The translations under genes were made by a program, and so were the position numbers. Below are positions 1 through 9,903 of a stretch of DNA of 64,000 nucleotides, in pieces (the first letter of the stretch is position 1; the number at the start of each line of letters is the position of its first letter). The stretch covers positions 1 to 64,000 of the forward strand of contig NW_020953952.1 of the NCBI RefSeq assembly GCF_900497805.2, read 5' to 3'. The DNA comes from Vombatus ursinus (Eukaryota > Chordata > Mammalia > Diprotodontia > Vombatidae). The notes under the pieces are model-generated. The model saw only the letters and a list, made by a program, of their open reading frames with translations, did no database searches and had not been told where the DNA came from.

Positions 1-19
1 GATAAGATAAGGAAGCAGG

Positions 20-760
20 GCACTGGAGAAAGAAGTTTGTTCACATCCACAGAGGCTAGAGAAGGCAGGCTTATTTGGACGAGAGGTGAAAGCCTGGTTT
101 GGGTGGAATGTAGAGTGTAGGAAAAGGAATAATGAGAAATGACTCTTAAAATGAAGGTAGAGCCAGGTCCTTAAGTACTCAATGAAAAATTTTCTATTCT
201 CTCTCTCTCTCACTGTCTCTCCTCTCTCTCTCTCTTTGTATATACATATATATACACAAATCCATGTATATACATATATATACATATATACATACATGAA
301 TATATACATATGTACGTAATATATAATGTATATAATCAGTGGCAATGGGGAGCTATTGGATATTCTGGAGAAGGACAGGGAACTTGTATACCTGAAGCAG
401 GATATTTTGGAAACTTTGTGAAGGATGGTTGCATAAGGGAGACAATAGAGAGAAAATCATTAGGAGGCAACTTAACAGCCCAGACCCAGGGTGATGAAGG
501 CCTGAACTCTCAGGGTGGCTGTGTGACTTAAAAAGACAGGATGGAGGCAAGAGCTGTTTTATAGGAAGAATTGATAAGACCAGGCAAACTTATTGGATGT
601 GACTGATGAGGGAATGAGAGTCAAATGATTGATTTTGAGATTGGGTGATGGAGGGCCTCTAGATGCCACCAAAAGAACCAGGTAAGTAGGATGGAGGGAC
701 AGGTTTGGTGGGGACAGAACCAAGATGGATTCCAACTTTACCCCCTGATAAGTCACTAAC
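20..760 (-). repeat. Antisense L2 (CR1-clade LINE) fragment
   Basis: Read on the minus strand this resembles the 3' part of L2. On the plus strand the order of recognisable blocks is: short of 'ggagctattgga' (replacement/size block), 'ggcctgaactctcagggtgg', then 'agaattgataagacc', which is the same order as in the other antisense L2 blocks at 9.9-12.2 and 16.4-17.1 kb. It is old and interrupted by a CT/TA simple repeat. The family call is by eye. Confidence 0.55.
199..325. repeat. Simple repeat: (CT)n then TATA/CATA-rich
   Basis: A pyrimidine run of CT dinucleotides is followed by about 90 bases of alternating T-A-C-A steps. It lies inside the antisense L2 fragment. Confidence 0.9.
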
Positions 761-1096
761 CTCTTTAGCCTTTTATCTAGAGGAAAAGAGTTGAGGCAGG
801 GGACAGCAATGAAGCAAAGACCAGCTGTAGCAGGGTGACATTCTCACCATAGCTATAGTGGCCATGAGAGGGGTGGCCCAATGGTGAGACAATAGGGATG
901 AGGTGATAGTGGGTCTTCAGTTAGGACACAAAATCCCAATCATTTCTATGGGCAAACACTGTAGAAATGTGACTTAGGTACATGTATATATACATGACTT
1001 ATGTAGTAGTGGCAGAGAAGTATGTGCAGCCACTAGGAGGAAAAAGCATCATGGGGAAGTTGATGACAGGGGTGGAGCTTGGGTATAGGGAAGGAG
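761..1096. other. Intergenic, no recognised content
   Basis: I see no gene, no clear repeat and no long open frame of interest here. Confidence 0.5.
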
Positions 1097-1384
1097 GGAA
1101 GTGGTTGTGGTACATGCCTGTAATCTCTGTTACTGAGTGAGGTTGAGGTAGATCTATCTCTTGAGCTCTGGAGTTCTGAGTCACAATGGGGCGAGAGCCA
1201 ATGGGGTGTCACCAGCAAGGGTAGCAACACTAGAAGGAGCCATGAGGAGCAGTGGGCCACCAGGCAGCAGGAGGAGGTATGGACTAGCCCAAGTCAGAAA
1301 TAGAATAACCAGTGACACTGGGAGATTAATGGAGCTTATCAGACTGTACCTCCAGCCTGAGAAAGATAAGGAGATTCACTCCCC
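1097..1384 (+). pseudogene. 7SL (SRP) RNA retropseudogene, near full length
   Basis: The order of 7SL RNA landmarks is kept over about 288 bases. The 5' Alu-domain part reads 'catgcctgtaat' and later 'cttgagctctggagttctg'. The S-domain part reads 'gggccaccaggcagc', 'ggaggagg' and 'agcccaagtcagaaat'. The 3' part reads 'acctccagcctgagaaag' and 'gagattcact', followed by an A-rich tail. These match human 7SL blocks 'gaccaccaggttgcc', 'ggcccaggtcggaaac' and 'cactccagcctgggcaac'. Length is close to the roughly 300 bases of 7SL. Because the S domain is present it is not an Alu or B1 SINE, which lack it. It is diverged, so it is a fossil copy and unlikely to make functional SRP RNA. No clear target-site duplication was found. 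Confidence 0.8.
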
Positions 1385-1435
1385 AAAAGCAGAGAAAAAA
1401 AAAAGCAACAGGCACTGAAATGGATGTAAGGATGA

Positions 1436-1600
1436 CTGGCCTCTAGTCTAGTTCTGCCAATGGCTCAGAGTTGGGGGGCATTTTAGAGTGACCTTAGACA
1501 AATCATGGCCCCTGTTTTCTAATCTGTTAACACAAAGAGAATAGGCCAGATGATCTCTAATACACCTTTCAGTTCTAATACACCTTGAAGTTCCTACAGT
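1436..1600 (+). repeat. MIR-like SINE fragment
   Basis: The MIR signature appears as 'gaccttagacaaatcatg', then 'ctgttttctaatctgttaa' and a tail with 'gatgatctctaa'. It is old and diverged. Confidence 0.6.
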
Positions 1601-1872
1601 TCTCACATCATTCTAGGTTAGAGGTTCCAGGGTCACTTCACTCAGAGCTAATGTTTCCTGTCCTGAGCACCCTTCTAATTTTGACCTCTGGGCTCATTTT
1701 CCAGCTCTAAAAACCAGTGATTCCTTGGATCTAAATATCCTTCCATACTCATCTTTTCCCATTCTAGGCAAAGAAAAAATGTTGCCAGAGCACCTCCAGG
1801 ATGACCAGCTCTATCAATACAAATGGTTTGTTTTAGAGTTCTATGAGATTTTTTTTTAAATATCAAACCAAG

Positions 1873-2110
1873 GAGCAGCTAGGTGATACAGTGAATATAG
1901 TGCTGAACCTGGAGTCAGGCAGTCTTGAGTTCAAAACTTATACATCTTTGGTGTGAGACTCTCTGTAAATCACTTAACCTCTACCCACTTAATTTTCTCT
2001 TCTGTAAAATGTGGATAATGCTAACACTAATGTCCCAGGGTAATCATGAGGATTAAATTTAAAAACTAATAAATGTGAAGTGTGTTACCAACTTTAGGGT
2101 GAAAGATTAA
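1873..2110 (+). repeat. tRNA-derived CORE-type SINE, full length
   Basis: The head 'gagcagctaggtgatacag' and 'cctggagtcaggcag' is the tRNA-derived part seen in the other marsupial SINEs here. It is followed by a core-like segment ('aatcacttaacctctaccc', 'ttctgtaaaatg') and a MIR-like tail. It lies about 500 bases upstream of the OR-A start. Confidence 0.75.
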
Positions 2111-2584
2111 TGTTACCTGTCAGTATTATGATTCACACAGCCCAGCAAGGGCTTTTCCCTTCAAAGAAGCACCAGGGAGACCAGATACTTATTCTTCCCA
2201 TCATTGCTGAGAACAAACATGCCTGGTCTCCTTGTGAAATTGTCTTTAAGAGCCAGGTTAAAAATCATAAGGAAACCCATGGTTCCTAAACTTCCTCATG
2301 TGGGTAAACCTTAGAAAACCAAAATCAGAGTGTGGGAGAAAATGTCAGAGCATCCTCAGACACAGTTGGTGTGTTGGTCAGTTTTGCTGAACTCTTTAAT
2401 TCTCTTTCTTTTTCAGTCTTAGGGTTTCAAGGTGATGGCTCTTTGGGTCGGGAAGTGAGGGGGGATAAATCCAGAAATAAAGGTGATTTGAAAACAAAAT
2501 ATTTCAATAAAATAAGACAAAACCTTAAACTAAAGTCTATTTTATTCTGAATTAGAAGTTACTGAAATCTCTTGGTCCTTCTCT

Positions 2585-2600
2585 CTATATTCTTCTTCAG
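2585..2600 (+). other. Probable splice acceptor of the OR-A coding exon
   Basis: A pyrimidine-rich stretch ending TTCTTCTTCAG lies 14 bases before the chosen ATG. OR genes usually have one or more non-coding 5' exons spliced to a single coding exon, and OR-B and OR-C have equivalent sites 13-19 bases before their ATGs. The 5' exon itself was not located in 2110-2584. Confidence 0.65.
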
Positions 2601-2614
2601 ATGATACGAAAGCC

Positions 2615-3544
2615 ATGATCCAAGGAAATGACACCCGAGTGACAGAGTTCATTCTCCTGGGATTTGCAGTTCAAGAAGAAGTGCAGCACATCCTCTTCTT
2701 TGTGTTTCTGGTCATCTATGTGACATCTCTAGTGGGAAATGTTGGTATGATTCTGCTCATCAAGTGGGATGCCCGCCTTCATACTCCCATGTATTTTTTC
2801 CTCCAAAACTTGGCTTTTGTTGACCTCTGTTACACATCTGCTATCACTCCCAAGATGTTAGTAAACTTCCTTGTCTCAGATAAATCCATCCCATTCTTGG
2901 GATGTGTGATACAATTATATGTTTATGGCATATTTGCCACGATTGAATTATACCTTTTGGCTTCCATGGCTGTAGATCGTTATGTGGCCATCTGCAACCC
3001 ACTCCATTATCCAATAGTCATGTCCCAGAGGGCCTGCATCCAGCTGGTCACTGGATCCTATGTTGTGGGTTCCCTGAATGCAACCACACACACAGGACTT
3101 CTCTTTTCACTGTCCTTCTGTAATTCCAACACCATCAATCACTTCTTTTGTGATGTGCCCCCGATCCTGGCCCTTTCCTGTTCTAATATTGATCTTAATG
3201 TCATGTTGTTAATCATCTTGGTGGGCTTTAACCTGGTAAGCACATTGCTGGTAGTGTTCTTCTCCTATGTTTACATCTTGGCTGCCATCTTGAGGATGCC
3301 CTCTGCTGCAGGGAGGCACAAAGCCTTCTCTACTTGTGCCTCCCACATGACTGCTGTCACCATTTTCTATGGAACCCTCTCTTACATGTATTTACAACCT
3401 TCTTCCAGTGTGTCACAAGAGAACGATAAAGTGGTCTCTGTGTTTTATGGTATCGTGATACCCATGCTCAACCCCCTGATCTACAGTCTGAGAAACAAGG
3501 AGGTAAAAGAGGCTATGAAAGTTCTAGTAAAAAGTTTTTCATGA
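2615..3544 (+). CDS. Olfactory receptor OR-A, class II, intact (309 aa)
   Basis: A seven-transmembrane G-protein-coupled odorant receptor, expected in the cilia of olfactory neurons and coupled to G-olf. The frame is open over the usual OR length. Visible marks in order: N-glycosylation site NDT at residues 5-7; GN at 41-42 in TM1; LHTPMYFFL at 55-63; conserved cysteines 97, 169, 179 and 189; [10 protein letters not shown] at 118-127; SY at 217-218; KAFSTCASH at 236-244; [18 protein letters not shown] at 283-300. Valine 120 replaces the more usual tyrosine of MAYDRY. The start was chosen because it follows the acceptor directly and gives the normal [17 protein letters not shown] beginning. 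An ATG at 2601 opens a 5-codon frame overlapping the true start. Class II is clear from length and motifs; a family 5/8/9-like position is my impression only. The nearest ORs lie about 41 kb away in the opposite orientation. Confidence 0.97.
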   Translation: MIQGNDTRVTEFILLGFAVQEEVQHILFFVFLVIYVTSLVGNVGMILLIKWDARLHTPMYFFLQNLAFVDLCYTSAITPKMLVNFLVSDKSIPFLGCVIQLYVYGIFATIELYLLASMAVDRYVAICNPLHYPIVMSQRACIQLVTGSYVVGSLNATTHTGLLFSLSFCNSNTINHFFCDVPPILALSCSNIDLNVMLLIILVGFNLVSTLLVVFFSYVYILAAILRMPSAAGRHKAFSTCASHMTAVTIFYGTLSYMYLQPSSSVSQENDKVVSVFYGIVIPMLNPLIYSLRNKEVKEAMKVLVKSFS

Positions 3545-3890
3545 GTCAGGCCTTGCATTCCAGTGGAATAGTTCAGAGAAGCATTCAAGCAACAAGCATC
3601 TCATTTCTTTTCTCTAATAGCTAGATTTTGGGTCAGTTCATAGAGCAGCCCATCTCATTGCTTCAATATGTCAACAAGAGATCAACGACAGGGAATATGA
3701 GAAAGTAAGTTTAGAAACATATCTCCTCTTTGTGTATATCTGGAAATACGCCTCAGCCTACTTGAACCCAGCGTGGATGTCTCCACTGCCCTTTGAGTTA
3801 CCCATACCTCTTTTTCCTCAGAAATTTTGGTGTTCTAATATTTGTGATGACTCATACTCTGAAGAGAATGTTTGCATTAAGATAAGTCTT
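3545..3890. other. OR-A 3' flank
   Basis: This is presumed 3' untranslated and flanking sequence. I see no close AATAAA after the stop codon, so the transcript end is not defined. Confidence 0.4.
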
Positions 3891-4044
3891 GGGGCAGCTA
3901 GGTGGCACAGTGGATAAAACTCTGGCCTTGGAGTCAGGAGGACCTGAGTTCAAATCTGACCTCAGACACTTAACACCTATTAACTGTGTGACCCTGGGCA
4001 GGTCACTTAACCCCGATTGCCTTACCAAAAAAAAAAAAAAAAAA
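3891..4044 (+). repeat. A-tailed marsupial tRNA-derived SINE with target duplication
   Basis: The head 'ggggcagctaggtggcacag' is followed by 'gagtcaggaggacctgag', 'tgtgaccctgggcaggtca' and a pure A tail. The 10-bp direct repeat GATAAGTCTT flanks it exactly (3881-3890 and 4045-4054), showing LINE-1-style insertion. The perfect flanks and low divergence point to a fairly young copy. Confidence 0.93.
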
Positions 4045-4054
4045 GATAAGTCTT

Positions 4055-4736
4055 TGCAGTAAAGTGCAACTTGTGATCACTAAATGCAACATATTATTCC
4101 TCCCATTCAATTTTGAGCTCATTTCACTGTTTATGTACAGTGCTTTTACCAGTAATTTGTGTTAATGTGCTAATTAATGGACTTGTAATACAACTTTGTG
4201 TCATTGTCTGAGCTATAGATATTTATATCATCCATCTAGTTGTTCCTGTATAGATTGCTAAGGTGATCGCTTTTGACTAATCAATCTATTTCAATAAGTA
4301 GGTTTGATGTAGACAGCACACCATCATATGTAAAGAAGAGCATTCAGAAGACCTTACATTTTACAGGGAATCTTCTTTTCCATTTAGACAGCATGCAAGA
4401 TATCCTCAAGGACAATGTTGAACACCATTGGAAATAATTTTTCTCTCTGTTTTATGTCTCACTTGATTTTAATAACTAAGTGATGATTGAAAGTTACCTT
4501 TGTGGTTGCATTATCTAAGAATCTTTCATGACTTTTTCCTTTTGATAGAAGACAAGTTGGTGGCACATACTTCCCCTTGACTATCTTAAAGATATAAATA
4601 ACTATGCACATGGGTAATTCATTAATGATGCCCTTTTTATTTCTTTCTGTAGTAACAGTGTTTTCTGTCATTTATTACAATCATTCTATATCTTTCTCTC
4701 TTGGAGACATCTTGAAAACTGATCCCCGAGTACCTT
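4055..4736. other. AT-rich intergenic, unclassified
   Basis: I see no gene here. On the minus strand around 4390-4430 a short frame reads FNIVLEDILHAV, which recalls LINE reverse transcriptases, but the flanks do not support it firmly. Confidence 0.35.
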
Positions 4737-4750
4737 AAAATTGGGTTTCT

Positions 4751-4898
4751 GGGGCAGCTAGGTGGTGCAGTGGATAGAGCACTGGCCCTGGAGTCAGGAG
4801 GACCTGAGTTCAAATCCGGCCTCAGACACATAACACTCATTAGCTGTGTCACTCTGGGCAAGTCATTTAACCCCAAATGCCTCACAAAAAAAAAAAAA
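4751..4898 (+). repeat. A-tailed marsupial tRNA-derived SINE with target duplication
   Basis: Same family as the copy at 3891, starting 'ggggcagctaggtggtgcag' and ending in an A tail. The direct repeats are TTGGGTTTCT (4741-4750) and TTGGGTTTCC (4899-4908), with one difference. Two copies of one family in the same orientation lie within 1 kb. Confidence 0.93.
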
Positions 4899-5039
4899 TT
4901 GGGTTTCCACCATCTTAGAATTCTTCAAGTCCAAGTGTTCTTCCCAACTTCAAACTCCTAGTGTCATTTCCTCTTGTAAAAATAGCATAATGCATACTAA
5001 GGTGTTAGTGTTCAAATGTCATAATCAAAGATGATCACT

Positions 5040-5690
5040 TTGAAATGTTGGCAGATCTACTCCACTTCCACCTTTGTTACGGAATTACAATCTGTCTTTC
5101 AACTCCTCTACTCTCCTCAACCAGCTTTCTGCATAATTACCTAAACTTAACTGCCAAATTCAATGTCTTTTTTCAGGTTTCATTATCTCTGACCTCCCCT
5201 CCCCCCCCCCCCCCCCCCCCCCCACTGTTGACCAGCCCTCTTGGAAATTCTCTTTTTTTTTGGTTTCATTGTCACTTCTCTTCCCAGATATTCCCACTGC
5301 GTATTAACCTGAGGTGTTTTTCTTAAGTTTTCTTTGAGATCTGATCATCCATTTCCTCTTCCCAAACTTTGAGTGTCCCAGATCTCCATCCTGACCACTT
5401 TTTTTCAAATGAGTTAACATACCCTGCCCCTCTCAACCCTATCTTCCTTCAGGACTCATATCAAATGACATATTCCTCCATGACACTTTCCTTGACCCTC
5501 TACAGCTGTTATTATTTATCTCTAACTTCTCCAAATACTTTGTATTTATTTGTATGTCTCTATATTATACCCTCCAGAAGGTTAGAAGCCCACTATAGCA
5601 CAATGCTTTCATTGTTGACTTTGTGTCCCCTGTGCCTAACACAGTAGATTGCACATAGTAGGGGGTTGATAAATATATGTTGAATATGAA
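5040..5690 (+). repeat. L2-like LINE 3' end with a poly-C tract
   Basis: The typical L2 3' run is present: 'cttcaggactcatatcaaat', 'tccatgacactttccttgac', 'gaaggttagaagccc', 'cctgtgcctaacacagtag' and 'gggggttgataaatatatg'. A long C run sits near 5.2 kb. Confidence 0.7.
5201..5223. repeat. Homopolymer C tract
   Basis: Twenty-three consecutive C residues, preceded by CCCCT. This should be polymorphic and is prone to sequencing error; the minus strand could form a G-quadruplex. Confidence 0.95.
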
Positions 5691-6098
5691 GCGCTGCTAA
5701 CGACACAGAGGTCACATCCATTAATAGATTGAGGGATCTTGGAAACATCAGAAACTGACCCAGCTCAATTGGATGAAGTCTTCACCAAAGATCTAAAATG
5801 TCTGATTCAACCTTGGGTTTTGCCAGAAGTTTTAAATCATCTACCACAATTCCTCAAGTTTCCTTCAAAGTCAGTTCCTGGAAACTTGCTGAGAATATAT
5901 TAGTTGCCATTGCGTAACTCAATCACAGGCAAATTTAGAAAGCAAGAAGTATTAGGCGAGTGAGCAATCGAGCATGTGCAGTAAGTTCTTCTGCCATTAT
6001 CCAATAGTATTTATGTATCCATAAGGGAAATGTTGGTCTCTATCCCTAGGAGAAAGGAAAAGAGGTTGGTGCAATTCACCTATATTCTCTAGTTTATT
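5691..6098. other. Intergenic, no recognised content
   Basis: Nothing recognisable was found on either strand. Confidence 0.45.
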
Positions 6099-6118
6099 AA
6101 GAATTAACTTTTCCTAAA

Positions 6119-6652
6119 CCTGGAAAGACTTACATGAACTGAAGCTGAGTGAAGTGAGCAGAACCAGTTAAGCATTATACACAGTAACAGCCACTTTGTG
6201 CAACGACTAACTTTGATAGACTTGGCTCTTCTCAGCAATGCAAGGATCTAAGACAACTCCAAAAGACTCATGATGGAAAATGCTATCCACGCGTACAGAA
6301 AGAATTATGGGGTCTGAATGCAGATTGAGGCATATTATTTTTTCTTTTTTTTTTCTTTCTTGTGGTTTTCCCCTTTGGTTCTAATTCTTCTTTACAACAC
6401 GACTAATGTGGAAATCCATTTCATGTGATTGTACATATATGGCCTCTATCAGATTGCATGCCATCTTGGGGAGGGAGGACAGGAAGGAGAGGGAAAAAAT
6501 TAAAACAGACAATCTTATAAAAGTGAGTGTTGAAAACTAAAAATAAATAACTAAAAATAAAAAACCCTAAAATAAATAAATATTTAAAAAAATAAACACC
6601 TTTATTGGTAAGCTGGTTAACATAAAAATAACAATTTTGCAATATTAAAAAA
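6119..6652 (+). repeat. 5'-truncated LINE-1 3' end with target duplication
   Basis: The marsupial L1 3' region shows 'cctggaaagacttacatgaa', 'agtgagcagaaccag', 'gcatgccatcttgggg' and an A-rich tail. The flanks match: AAGAATTAACTTTTCCTAA from 6099 and AAGAATTAAGTTTTTCTTAA from 6653, an imperfect duplication of about 18 bp. Truncation at the 5' end is normal for L1. Confidence 0.85.
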
Positions 6653-6684
6653 AAGAATTAAGTTTTTCTTAAAAGAATGTAGAA

Positions 6685-6890
6685 ATAGGCACAATGTGCT
6701 ACAGTGGAGAAAGTGTTACATTTCTTCAAACAGAGCATATGGGTTGACATCCGGGCCCTGCTACTTATGACCTGTGGGACTTTAGACAACTCTGGGCCTC
6801 AGTTTTTTCATCTGTAAAATGAGGGAATTGAAGTAAATGCCATCTAAGTTTCCTTTCAGCTCTAAAACTTTGATTCTGTGACTCCGTACG
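6685..6890 (+). repeat. MIR-like SINE
   Basis: Contains 'cctgctacttatgacctg', 'ctgggcctcagtttttt', 'catctgtaaaatgaggga' and the tail 'cagctctaaaactttgattc'. Confidence 0.7.
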
Positions 6891-7565
6891 CTTCAAGGAA
6901 GAAACAAAAAGAACATAAAAAAAGTGAAACAGAATCCCTACTCATATAATAATTTTTGAGGGCTGAGAGGCAAGAGAAGGGCTTCTTTTTACTTAGGGGC
7001 ATTTAATAAGTATTAAGCCCTTTCACATATAAGGGAGGTTTATGCCGCTTACTCAGTACTTATGTAACATGCCCTGCCCCCAACACTGGGAGCCTTCACT
7101 ATTTCCAAGGTCCACCACATTCTTTGTTAACCAAATCAACAGTTTAAGCACCCATGCAGTGTGTTTTATTATACAGCAAACTACTTTGACTCACAAAGTC
7201 ATCCTTAAATGACATTTAATCAAAACAGGCTGCAAAGAAAAATGAAGGAAAAAAAAAAGAAAAATGAAGGATACTGAAATAGCTACATACACGTTCAAGT
7301 GCGTGAAATGGAACTGGAAACACACTGGATTGTATCAGGAAACACAATTCACTCACAATAAGGTTTTAACACAGGATCTAGGAGCTATGTTGAGGTTACT
7401 ATTCCTTTCCTTTTGGCAAGGCAGTTTTATTATCTTCTGTTGGGAGGCAGGAATTTCATAGAAGTGTCCTTAGGGCTCCCCATATTAACATGCATTATTC
7501 ATAGACATTCAAACCTTTTTTATCTGGGGGCTAGGGTTCAAATCGTTATTGGGTTGGAAATTGCT
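6891..7565. other. Intergenic, unclassified
   Basis: No gene was recognised. There are A-rich patches near 7250. The sequence around 7430-7500 could belong to an old LTR, but I cannot show it. Confidence 0.35.
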
Positions 7566-7570
7566 TTGAA

Positions 7571-8115
7571 AGGTAGGATAATATAATGGATAAGCTGGAG
7601 TCAGGAAGACCTGGCTTTGAATCCTGCCTATAATATTTACAAGGTGGACAAATCACTTCATTTCTCTGTGACTGTCTCACAGCTCTACTTCTGACTCTCT
7701 AGACTGTAACCATGTCTCAGCTTCCTTCCTTGCCTCAACCCATGGTCTTCTCAACCGGCATGATCCCTCCACACCAAGGTCCTTTCTCTCAGTTAGCTCT
7801 TCCTAGAAAGTCCATTTTGAGGACCCAGGTCAGCCATCCTTTATTCCTTTCCTATCTGACTCTTCAGACTTTCCCACAATATTTAGGTACCCCGCCTTAG
7901 CCCTGACTTTACAACCCTCTTTTATGTGTCATCTTAGAATGTAAGCTTTTGAGAGCAACGGTTATCTTTTTTTAACTTGTATTTGTATCCCTGGTGGTTA
8001 GCACAGTGCCTGGTAAGTGCTTAGTTAGTATTTGTTGACTTGCCTTGCCTTAATTATCTTATGTGTAAAATGAGTGGTTTGGATTTAATGACCTTTAAAG
8101 TCCTTTCCAATTCTA
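7571..8115 (+). repeat. MIR-like SINE split by an L2 3' end
   Basis: The head lies at 7571-7672 ('ctggagtcaggaagacctgg', 'ggacaaatcacttcatttc'). The SINE resumes at about 8049 ('ttatgtgtaaaatgagtgg', 'gtcctttccaattctaaatc'). Between them, 7690-8045 is an L2-type 3' end ('tcttagaatgtaagctttt', 'tagcacagtgcctggtaagt'). The two SINE halves are in the right order, so the L2 piece appears to be the later insertion. Confidence 0.6.
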
Positions 8116-9194
8116 AATCTAGGACATTATGAAGTCTCAGGAACTGCATCTTCTGTGTGTGTACAATGTCAGGACCAAGTTTCCAGAGGTTCCTCATAAT
8201 CCACTCTTTCATAGCTTCAGTCCCAAACCATCCCTGTATCACATCTGTGGCATGTTCTAGCCAAGTCCCAAAGGCTTTCTCTTTAAATAGACTGTCTTCT
8301 GAAATGGATCATTAGTTTCCATATTGAATCCCATGCCAGTGAAGGAGAAGTGGCCTTTCCTGCTTCAGAGTATCACCTTCTCTGCTTAGGAACTTACTAG
8401 GGGTCCTGGAGGGATAAGTGACTTGTCCAATGGGATCACATAACCAGTGTATATCAGAGGCAGAACTTGAGTCCAGGTCTTTCTGACTCTGAGAACAACT
8501 CAATAGTCACTATGCTGCCAGGCTGGCTCTCCTAATTATTATACAGCTAAATCCCTTAGTAGTTAAGTTTGAAAACAACTATAAAGATGATGATAATGGG
8601 AATTCCACTCTAGGAGGCACAGCTCTAACTCTGAAGGAGAGCAGATAATGATCACTGTTTCTCCCTGAGGCCAGAGATACTCATGAGAAAGGATCCCAAA
8701 TTTGCTGGCCTGACTAATGGATGTCTGCATTAGGGGCACTTCAGGGATGTCATCTGAGGATGCCAATCAGTCTGTTCCTAATATAAACAGGGAAATCCAA
8801 AATGATAACACTTCCTCTGAAATGAATCCCATCTCCCACTATTCTCAATGAACAGTGATTTACTATCTCAGGAGAATAAGTCTGAGAGGCCAGTGTGGGA
8901 AGAGACAGAGGAGATGGGGTACGATTGGGTTGAATTTCTTCCTCAGTAAAGTCACAATGAAAAAGGAAGAAGGAGATATTGCTAATGGGATGAGTAGGTA
9001 GGACTTCTTATATTCGGGAGTAATTGACTGAACTTCATAGAAACAAACAGGCCCAGGAGTCAAGCAATCTAAAGGGAATCCAAGATATTTTATAGAAAGT
9101 TTTTTGAAATTGTAAATGCTTTACTAATAAAATATAGTATATGTAGATGGCTTGGCAAAGTCGAACTGCTTGATAAATGCCAGTCACAACCATC
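8116..9194. other. Intergenic with a MIR-like minus-strand fragment
   Basis: Positions 8400-8530 read as the reverse of a MIR-like SINE ('agtgacttgtccaatggga', 'tgagtccaggtctttctgac'). The rest is unclassified. A further MIR-like reverse fragment lies at about 9195-9285. Confidence 0.5.
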
Positions 9195-9319
9195 ATCAGG
9201 ATTTGGAACTGGAAGGATCTTAAAAATCAGTTAGTACAACCTATACATTTCAGGACATTGAGGCACAGAGGGTTAGTTCAAGTCAAACAATATTTTTCCA
9301 ATATGTACCAGGCAAGGTG

Positions 9320-9890
9320 GGGTATATGGGGTGATCAGGGAGGACTAACAGCTCTGGTGTGAGGGCTTGCTGAGCCTTTTTCAGGGCTGTTCGTCCACCT
9401 TTGGTGTTTATCTTTCACCCAACTCCCACCTGTGCCTCCAAGAAGCTGTAGCATATGCAGTGGCCATCCCCTCCCAGCCCTCAGTAAAACTGTCTTTGCA
9501 GATGGGCTAAACCAGATTGAGCATAATTGACAGGCCTCCAAGCCGTAGGTGAGTTGGAGGAGTGTCTCCCCTAAGCATGTGAAGTCTTCCCCAGTGGAAA
9601 GGGTGGATGAAAACAATTTGTTCTAGTGACCATGAAGGCAGCTGAAGTAGGCACCATGGAGCCCTTAGAGCTTGGTCAGACTTTCAAGATGTCAAGGTCA
9701 TCCACTGGGTCATCCTACATCATCACCAGACATCCTGACTTTTGTCTTGCCACTGTTTTTCGATGACTCTGGAAGAGAGAGTGAGGTTGATTTGGTGCAA
9801 CTCTGCCTCACTTAAATCCAATTCACACGCAAGTCAAGATATCATCCCATGATGTCACTGGTCCTCTAAGGAAACTAAGGATGAACAACA
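9320..9890 (+). repeat. 571-bp interspersed element with 13-bp target duplication, probably RTE-related
   Basis: Flanked by ACCAGGCAAGGTG (9307-9319) and ACCAGGCATGGTG (9891-9903), so its ends are defined. It begins 'gggtatatggggtgatcagg' and ends 'ctaaggatgaacaacaacc' at the junction. An (ACA)-type end instead of an A tail suggests RTE-clade mobilisation, as for the MAR1 SINEs here. I recognise the block 'gactctggaagagagagtga' as a common marsupial repeat but cannot name the family. There is no long ORF, so it is non-autonomous or truncated. Its target was the head of an antisense L2-like repeat. Confidence 0.75.
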
Positions 9891-9903
9891 ACCAGGCATG
9901 GTG

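Noticed and set aside
1161-1418. 85-codon frame starting in the first 7SL copy
   Set aside because: It lies within the 7SL RNA pseudogene, which is non-coding.
2033-2042. TCCCAGGGTA as an Olf1/EBF promoter site for OR-A
   Set aside because: Only a partial match, and it lies inside a SINE with no TATA or exon evidence nearby.
5369-5647. 92-codon frame near the poly-C tract
   Set aside because: It falls within L2-like 3' sequence; no protein family seen.
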